A program made the translations under genes and the position numbers. This document shows positions 58,626 through 64,000 of a stretch of 64,000 nucleotides of DNA, piece by piece. The DNA is from Solimonas fluminis (GTDB taxonomy: Bacteria; Pseudomonadota; Gammaproteobacteria; Nevskiales; Nevskiaceae): NCBI RefSeq assembly GCF_002930645.1, contig NZ_PSNW01000008.1, positions 124,001-188,000 of the forward strand, written 5' to 3'. Within the stretch, counting starts at the first letter, position 1. The number at the start of each line of letters is the position of its first letter. The notes under the pieces are model-generated. The model searched no databases. It saw only the letters and a list, made by a program, of their open reading frames with translations, and had not been told where the DNA came from.

Positions 58626-61322
58626 TCACAATCCCAGCAATGCCACGGGGGCCTGGGCGAACAGGCGCCCCGGCTGCAACCACGCCTCCAGCGGGGGCTC
58701 CGGAGTCCCCGCCAGCAGGTCGCGGACCGGGCGGCGCAACTCCGCCGGGATCCGGATGGCGGTGTCGCCCCAGTCCGCGCGCCGCAGGTCGGGCTGCGCC
58801 GGATCCGGAAGCAGGGGCAGGCTGCGCAGCGGCACGGCGACCAGTACCGCTTCCTCGCCGAATCGGCGGGCGAAGGCCAGCAGGCGGTCCGCATGCCGCC
58901 CCCGGACCTCCAGGGGCCGGTAGTCGCCCACGGCGAACAGCGCCGGCTGCCGCCGCCGCAATCCCAGCGCGGCATGCACCAGCCGCTGCTTGATGCGTCC
59001 ATCGCGCCAGCCGCGCAGCAGCTCCGGGAGAGCCGCTTCGGCGCGCAGGCTGCCGGCCCTGGCGTCGAAGTCCACCGGGCGGCGATTGTCGGGATCCACC
59101 AGGCTGAAGTCCCAGCATTCCGTACCCTGGTACAGGTCCGGCACTCCGGGCGCGGTCATCCGCAGCAAGGCCTGCGACAGGCCGTTGACCGCCCCGGCCG
59201 CGGCGATGTCCTGGACCAGCGCATGCAGGCCGGCGACGAAGGCGGCGTCGCCCAGCAGGCGCTGCAGGAAGCCGCGGCAGTTGCCTTCGTAGGCCAGGTC
59301 GGGCTCCAGCCAGCTGCTGTGGCGCTTGGCTTCGCGCAGGGCCTTGAGCTGCCAGGCCGCGACGCGCTCCTCGAAGGCGCCGAGGCCTTCACGGTCGTCC
59401 GCGGACAGGTCCAGTGGCCAGGCACCGGCCAGGGTCTGGTAGAGCATGAGCTCGTCGGCGGCATCCGGACCGGTGCTGCCGTGGCGGGCAGCGTTGCGGG
59501 CGCGCCAGCTTCGCAGTACCGCTCCCCAGCGCTGCGGCAGCTCGCTGAGCACCGCCAGGCGCGCACGCAGGTCCTCGCCGCGCTTGTGGTCGTGCGTGGC
59601 CGTGGCCAGCATGGTCAGCGGATACCGCCGGTGGCGCTCGCGCGACAGGCGATGGAACGCGGCGGCATCCAGGGCGAAGCGCGAGGGGTCCGCGCCCACC
59701 TCGTTGCGCGAGAGCAGGCGGCCGTGCCGGTAGAACACGGTGTCTTCCACCGCCTTGGCGGCCAACGGAGCCGTCAGCTGCTGGAAGCGTGCGATGGCAC
59801 GCAGCCGCAGGCGCCGCGCGGATGCGCCCCGCAGCTGCCGCGGGGGTTCGCCTCCGAGCCAGCGGTCGATCCGCTCCAGCAGGGGACGCTCGGAGGCCGG
59901 CAGCTTCGGCGCCGCGGCGGCGACCACGCCGCGCATGATCGCCTCGTCGGCCTTGCTGCGGCCGCGGCCGTCGGCATAGGTGCGATACACCGGGAACTGC
60001 ACCAGCAGTTCGGACAGCACGCGCCGGATCGCCGGCAGGGTCCAGTCGCGGGTGCCGGGCTCGCTGCGGGCGATGCGGTGCAGGGCATGGGCGCATGCGT
60101 TGAAGTCGGCGGTGAACAGGTCCTGGGGGATGCTGCGTCGCGCGCGGGCTTCCTCGGCACCGTAGCTGCCCCGGCCCGAGAGTTCGCGCCAGAGCTCGCC
60201 CAGGGGCGCTTCGCCCGCCGGGTCGTGGAGCAAGGCGCCGACGTCGTTCATGAAGGCATAGCCGCTGCTGCCGTCCACCTGCCAGTCGCGCGCCAGTCTC
60301 TCGCCCGGGCCGAGGATCTTTTCCACCACGATGTAGGCATGATCTTCCCTCAGCTCCGCGGGGCGCTGCGCGGCCAGTTCCGCCAGCCTTGCCCGCAGGC
60401 GCCGGCAGTAGGCGCGCGGATCGGCCAGCCCATCGACATGGTCGATGCGCAGGCCGTCGATCAGGCCCTGGGCGTAGAGCCGGAAGATGGTGGCGTGCAC
60501 GGCCTCGAACACCTCCCGCTCCTGCACGCGCAGGCCCGCCAGCTGGGTGATGTCGAAGAAGCGCCGCCAGTTGATCTCGTCGCCGGCGCAGCGCCACCAG
60601 CTCAGGCGGTAGTGCTGGCGCTCCAGCAGCCGGTGCAGCCGCCGCGGATCGGCATGCGCGTCGAGGATGGCCTGCAGGGCGGCAGGCCGCGCCCCGAATG
60701 CGGCGCCGAGTTCATGCCGGGCTGCCTCGAGGTCCCGGCCCGCCCGGAACAGGGCGGCTGCCTCCGGCATGCCGGCCTGGCTCAGCAGCGGTGCATAGTC
60801 GCGCGGAGCCAGCGGGAAGCGATGCCCGTAGTAGGAAAACTGGAAGCGCGAGTCCTCGAAGCGCAGCGCGATCTCGCCGGCCGCCAGCGACTCGCCGTAG
60901 GGCTTGCCGAGGACAGGGGCCAGCACCCGCCCGCGCAGCAGCGGATCGGTGGAATCCCAGTCGATGTCGAAATAGCCTGCGTAGGCGCTGTGCGGTCCGT
61001 TCTCCAGCACGTCCTGCCACCAGGGATTGTCGGCTTCGCCGACGGCCATGTGGTTGGGGACGATGTCGACAACCAGGCCCATGCCGCGCGCACGGAGGCC
61101 GGCCACCAGTTCGCGCAGGCCCGCTTCCCCGCCGAGTTCGGGATTGACCTGCGTGGGGTCCACCACGTCGTAGCCGTGCATGGAACCGGCCCGCGCGCGC
61201 AGGATCGGCGAGGCGTAGAGATGGCTGATGCCGAGCGCCTCGAAGTAGGGAAGCTGGCGCAGCGCATCGGCAAAGCGGAAGCCGGCATGGAACTGCAGAC
61301 GCAGCGTGGCGCGAACGGTCAT
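58626..61322 (-). CDS. treY: Malto-oligosyltrehalose synthase
   Basis: The 898-residue GH13 enzyme converts the reducing end of maltodextrin into a trehalose unit. It begins with TLRLQFHAGFRFADA and SHLYASPIL, has VDIVPNHMAVGE, the nucleophile region GLRIDHVDGLADP and the acid/base region YIVVEKILGPGERL, all TreY marks. The full set treY, malQ and treZ lies in one minus-strand run with four-base overlaps, and yields trehalose from glycogen-like glucans as a stress protectant. Confidence 0.96.
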   Translation of the reverse strand: MTVRATLRLQFHAGFRFADALRQLPYFEALGISHLYASPILRARAGSMHGYDVVDPTQVNPELGGEAGLRELVAGLRARGMGLVVDIVPNHMAVGEADNPWWQDVLENGPHSAYAGYFDIDWDSTDPLLRGRVLAPVLGKPYGESLAAGEIALRFEDSRFQFSYYGHRFPLAPRDYAPLLSQAGMPEAAALFRAGRDLEAARHELGAAFGARPAALQAILDAHADPRRLHRLLERQHYRLSWWRCAGDEINWRRFFDITQLAGLRVQEREVFEAVHATIFRLYAQGLIDGLRIDHVDGLADPRAYCRRLRARLAELAAQRPAELREDHAYIVVEKILGPGERLARDWQVDGSSGYAFMNDVGALLHDPAGEAPLGELWRELSGRGSYGAEEARARRSIPQDLFTADFNACAHALHRIARSEPGTRDWTLPAIRRVLSELLVQFPVYRTYADGRGRSKADEAIMRGVVAAAAPKLPASERPLLERIDRWLGGEPPRQLRGASARRLRLRAIARFQQLTAPLAAKAVEDTVFYRHGRLLSRNEVGADPSRFALDAAAFHRLSRERHRRYPLTMLATATHDHKRGEDLRARLAVLSELPQRWGAVLRSWRARNAARHGSTGPDAADELMLYQTLAGAWPLDLSADDREGLGAFEERVAAWQLKALREAKRHSSWLEPDLAYEGNCRGFLQRLLGDAAFVAGLHALVQDIAAAGAVNGLSQALLRMTAPGVPDLYQGTECWDFSLVDPDNRRPVDFDARAGSLRAEAALPELLRGWRDGRIKQRLVHAALGLRRRQPALFAVGDYRPLEVRGRHADRLLAFARRFGEEAVLVAVPLRSLPLLPDPAQPDLRRADWGDTAIRIPAELRRPVRDLLAGTPEPPLEAWLQPGRLFAQAPVALLGL

Positions 61323-63406
61323 GCCGGGCCGCGCTCGTCCCGCAGGATCGCCAGGCGCCGCATGGCTTCCGGCTGGCGCAGCAGATGCTCGGCAGGCTCG
61401 GGCAGCCGCCGCCGCCAGTTGGGGTGCTCATCGACGGTCCCGGGCAGATTCGGCTGCTCCGCCAGACCGGCAATGTCCTCCAGCGGAATCATCGCCAGCT
61501 CGCAAGGCGTGCGTGCGACGAAGCGCAGGGCGGGCTCCAGCGCGGCGGCGGCGTCCTCGGCGGCGGGCCTCGCCGCCGCCGCGATGCCGGCGTGCTCGAA
61601 GGCGCCCCAGAGCATGCCCCGGTCCGCCTCCCGGGTCTCGCGCTCGCGGGCAGCATCGGCACGGCTGCCCTGGCCAGCCGCCTCGCGCGCATCGATGTCG
61701 CGGCCGAGCCACCACCCCCGCGTCGTCGGCAGGTCGTGCGTGGAGGTGGTGGCCATCGCCGCAGGCGTCCAGCGCGCCGGCTCGACGAAATAGCCGTGGT
61801 CGCGTTCGAACCAGAGCACGCGCATTCCGAGCAGTCCGGCCTGTCGCATGCGCTCGCGCAAGCCTTCCGGCACGGTGCCGAGGTCCTCGCCGACGATCAG
61901 GGCCTGGCTGCGCCAGGATTCCAGGATGATCAATCGCATCAGATCTGCCAGGGGGTAGCTCAGGTAGGCGCCATCGGCCGCGGTGCCGCCATCCGGGATC
62001 AGCCACAGGCGCTGGAGCCCGAGGACGTGGTCGATGCGCAGCCCGCCGACGTGGCGCAGCGCCGCGCGCAGCATCTCCAGGAAAGCCTGGTAGCCGCGGG
62101 CCTGCAGCGCGCGCGGCGAGAAGGCCGCAAGACCCCAGCCCTGGCCGAGCGCACTGATCGCATCCGGCGGCGCGCCGATGGTGAGGCCCGGCAGGAGGTC
62201 CTGCTGGCGCATCCAGGCCTGGCTGCCCCCGCCATCGCTGCCGACGGCCAGATCGCCGATCAGGCCGATCGACATCCCGGCCTCGCGCGCGCTGCGCTGC
62301 GCGCCGGCCAGGCCGCGCTCGGCCAGCCACTGCAGGAAGACATGGAAAGACACCTCGTCCTGATGCCGGGCGGCGAACTCGGCCACGGCGGTGCCGGCGG
62401 GATCGCGCAGCTCCGCCGGCCAGTCCCGCCAATGCCAGCGTCCCTGAGCGAACTGCGCGGCATGCAGGGTCTCGAAGCGGGCGTGCGCTTCCAGCGCTGG
62501 CCCGCCGGTGCTGCGGTAGCGGCGCCATTCGTCCATCAGCGGGTCGGGTGAACCGGCGTCGCGCTGCCGCAGCAGGTTCCAGGCTGCCCGCAGCAGCTGC
62601 AGGCGCAGCCGCTGCGCACGCGGCCAGTCGATCAGCGGGGCGGCCTCCAGTTCCGCAAGGCCCTCCGCGATGCCGCATTTCTGCGCCAGGCCTGCCATCA
62701 GTTCGGCGCCCAGCAGTGCCGCCGGATCGCCATGCATCACGTTGTAGAACAGCCGGCTCGAAGGCGCGTAGGGGCCGTAGCGGTGGAGGTCGGCGCTGAA
62801 CTGCGCGTGCACGGGGCTGACCGCCACGGCGTCGGCGCCGGCAGCGGCGGCCTGCCGTACGAAGGCCTCCAGGCTGCTGAAATCGCCGATGCCGCCGTCA
62901 CCGGGGCGGCGCAGGCCATAGAGCTGCACGGCCAGGCCCCAGATGCGCGAACGCGTGGCGAGGTCGGCGACGCCGGGGGCTCGCCCGGGAGCGACGGCCA
63001 GCAGGATCTCGCGGTCCGCAAGTTCCAGGCGGTGATAACCCGGCTGGGTCACCGGACGCAGCCGGGCCCGCCCGCCGCCGATGTCCTCCGGCGTCAGGTC
63101 CAGACGCTCGCCGCGCTCCAGCACCAGGCGCAAGCGGCGTCCCGGCGTCAGTTCGGCGGCCGGCCCCTCGAAGCCCGAATCGCTCGCGGCGGTCACCAGC
63201 GGCGGAAGCCGCGCGCGTGCCTGTTCGCCGCGCAGCTGGGCCAGCGCGGTGGACAACGCCGGGGCGTTGCCGCAAGGCAGGCCCAGCGCCCCCAGGATGC
63301 GGCACAGATTCTCGGGCGAGACCACGCGGCGCTCGCCGCGCCAGTCCTGCCAGTGCGGCGCGACGCCGGCCAGTTCGGCCAGTTCATGCAGGGACTCGAG
63401 ATTCAT
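61319..63406 (-). CDS. malQ: 4-alpha-glucanotransferase (amylomaltase)
   Basis: The 695-residue GH77 enzyme transfers glucan segments between maltodextrins. GGLRIDHVLGLQRLWLIP carries the nucleophile Asp, LIVGEDLGTVPEGLRERM the acid/base Glu, and THDLPTTRGWW completes the site. An N-terminal extension of about 150 residues typical of the long bacterial MalQ type is present. Placed between treZ and treY, it likely adjusts chain length of their substrate. Confidence 0.95.
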   Translation of the reverse strand: MNLESLHELAELAGVAPHWQDWRGERRVVSPENLCRILGALGLPCGNAPALSTALAQLRGEQARARLPPLVTAASDSGFEGPAAELTPGRRLRLVLERGERLDLTPEDIGGGRARLRPVTQPGYHRLELADREILLAVAPGRAPGVADLATRSRIWGLAVQLYGLRRPGDGGIGDFSSLEAFVRQAAAAGADAVAVSPVHAQFSADLHRYGPYAPSSRLFYNVMHGDPAALLGAELMAGLAQKCGIAEGLAELEAAPLIDWPRAQRLRLQLLRAAWNLLRQRDAGSPDPLMDEWRRYRSTGGPALEAHARFETLHAAQFAQGRWHWRDWPAELRDPAGTAVAEFAARHQDEVSFHVFLQWLAERGLAGAQRSAREAGMSIGLIGDLAVGSDGGGSQAWMRQQDLLPGLTIGAPPDAISALGQGWGLAAFSPRALQARGYQAFLEMLRAALRHVGGLRIDHVLGLQRLWLIPDGGTAADGAYLSYPLADLMRLIILESWRSQALIVGEDLGTVPEGLRERMRQAGLLGMRVLWFERDHGYFVEPARWTPAAMATTSTHDLPTTRGWWLGRDIDAREAAGQGSRADAARERETREADRGMLWGAFEHAGIAAAARPAAEDAAAALEPALRFVARTPCELAMIPLEDIAGLAEQPNLPGTVDEHPNWRRRLPEPAEHLLRQPEAMRRLAILRDERGPA

Positions 63407-64000
63407 GCCGGCTCCTGCAGATACACCGCGCAGCGCCGACCCGGCAGTTCGCCGGCCGCCATCGCGGTGGCAAGATCCGGTGCCGTGCCGTAAAGGAGCA
63501 TGCCTGCCTGCGGCGGCACCGCTACCGGGGCTTCATGGAGATTGACCCAGGCCTGCAGCGCCGCACCGTCGCCGAGGCGCCAGGATGCATGGACCGCCCC
63601 CGCCGAAAGGCGCTGCGCACCGGTGCTGCGGCTGCCATGCAGGCGCGGCATCAGGCGATCGCGGCGCAGCGCCAGCAGGCGGCCGACTTCGAGACGGCGC
63701 GCACGTTGCGCCGGATCGCTCGCTTCGGCCGGATCGGCGATGGAACGCCGGAATGTCGCCTCGTCGTTGGGATCGGGGATGGCGGCCCGGGCCTTGTCGC
63801 TGCGGAAGGCACTGAAGGCGGCGAATTCGCGCCGCCGCCCCTCGCGGACCGCCTCGGCCAAGGGTCCCTGGAAGTCGGTGAAGAACAGGAAGGGGCTGCG
63901 GCTGCCCCATTCCTCGCCCATGAAGAGCAGTGGAATCTGCGGACTCAGCAACTGCAGGGCGATCGCAGCTCGCAGGGATTCGGGATGCGCCAGCACGCTC
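63403..64000 (-). CDS. treZ: Malto-oligosyltrehalose trehalohydrolase, C-terminal part (runs off the window)
   Basis: About 199 codons of the 3' end are present; the gene continues beyond base 64000. The visible part includes LLSPQIPLLFMGEEWG and PFLFFTDFQGPLAEAVREGR, diagnostic of TreZ, followed by the C-terminal beta domain. TreZ releases trehalose from the product of TreY. The apparent ATG at 63996 is internal, not the true start. The stop overlaps the malQ start as ATGA. Confidence 0.92.
   Translation of the reverse strand, partial: SVLAHPESLRAAIALQLLSPQIPLLFMGEEWGSRSPFLFFTDFQGPLAEAVREGRRREFAAFSAFRSDKARAAIPDPNDEATFRRSIADPAEASDPAQRARRLEVGRLLALRRDRLMPRLHGSRSTGAQRLSAGAVHASWRLGDGAALQAWVNLHEAPVAVPPQAGMLLYGTAPDLATAMAAGELPGRRCAVYLQEPA

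Noticed and set aside
63403-63996. A complete 197-residue protein at the right edge
   Set aside because: The frame continues to the window edge and the content is the C-terminal part of TreZ, so the apparent start is internal.

Overview
This window is a GC-rich, densely coding chromosomal segment of a gammaproteobacterium. The evidence is a chain of orders typical of that class: smpB / ratA-rnfH / bamE / fur / recN-nadK / hrcA-grpE-dnaK-dnaJ, then gspG-to-gspN, and fabD-fabG-acpP-fabF-pabB-pabC-mltG-tmk-holB-pilZ. The last block, with pabB inserted and pilZ at the end, is the xanthomonad/Nevskiales-like version. Together with DUF1329, treZ-malQ-treY and a rhombosortase, I lean towards Nevskiales or a relative; this is inference. 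I saw no tRNA, rRNA, CRISPR array, insertion sequence or phage gene.

Layout. 1-7.7 kb: trans-translation (smpB), an NSS transporter, ratA, rnfH, a DUF1329 protein, bamE, fur, recN and nadK. 7.8-12.8 kb: the heat-shock genes hrcA, grpE, dnaK, dnaJ, with a CIRCE-like site before hrcA, a sigma-32-like promoter before dnaK and terminators after hrcA and dnaK. 12.8-16.7 kb: a small SRPBCC protein, a DUF7931-like protein, purB and fumC.

16.7-23.4 kb is the most unusual part. Seven tightly spaced plus-strand genes encode a tandem-rhodanese lipoprotein, a tiny exported Cys-Met-Cys protein, a membrane-anchored triheme cytochrome, an OprO/P-like outer-membrane porin, a YeeE/YedE-type sulfur transporter, a TusA-family sulfur carrier with a variant active site, and a pentaheme cytochrome. 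The set spans outer membrane, periplasm, inner membrane and cytoplasm. It looks like a respiratory or assimilatory route for a sulfur or selenium (possibly tellurium) compound. It partly resembles Geobacter ext-type clusters (rhodanese lipoprotein plus porin plus multiheme cytochromes), but I cannot name its substrate.

23.4-40.8 kb is rich in TCA and glyoxylate genes: class I fumarase, malate synthase A, isocitrate lyase, aconitases A and B. Interspersed are dsbB, rraA, a large M48-like membrane protein that has lost its HExxH zinc site, a Sfp-type phosphopantetheinyl transferase, an orphan ParA ATPase and an ethanolamine-type permease. 40.9-48.1 kb (minus strand) holds mnmA, nudJ and the type II secretion genes gspG-N in a chain with 1-4 bp overlaps at several junctions; a rhombosortase diverges from gspG. 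48.8-57.4 kb is the fatty acid / folate / cell wall / replication operon ending in pilZ. 57.5-64 kb (minus strand) holds a cyclic-nucleotide-binding protein with a C-terminal rhodanese domain, then treY, malQ and the 3' part of treZ, which runs off the window.

Most genes are housekeeping genes with full-length products. The points needing follow-up are the redox-sulfur cluster, the degenerate M48 protein, a cysteine-free Fur, a PabB carrying a TrpE-like residue at its catalytic lysine position, and several candidate regulatory hairpins and promoters listed below.
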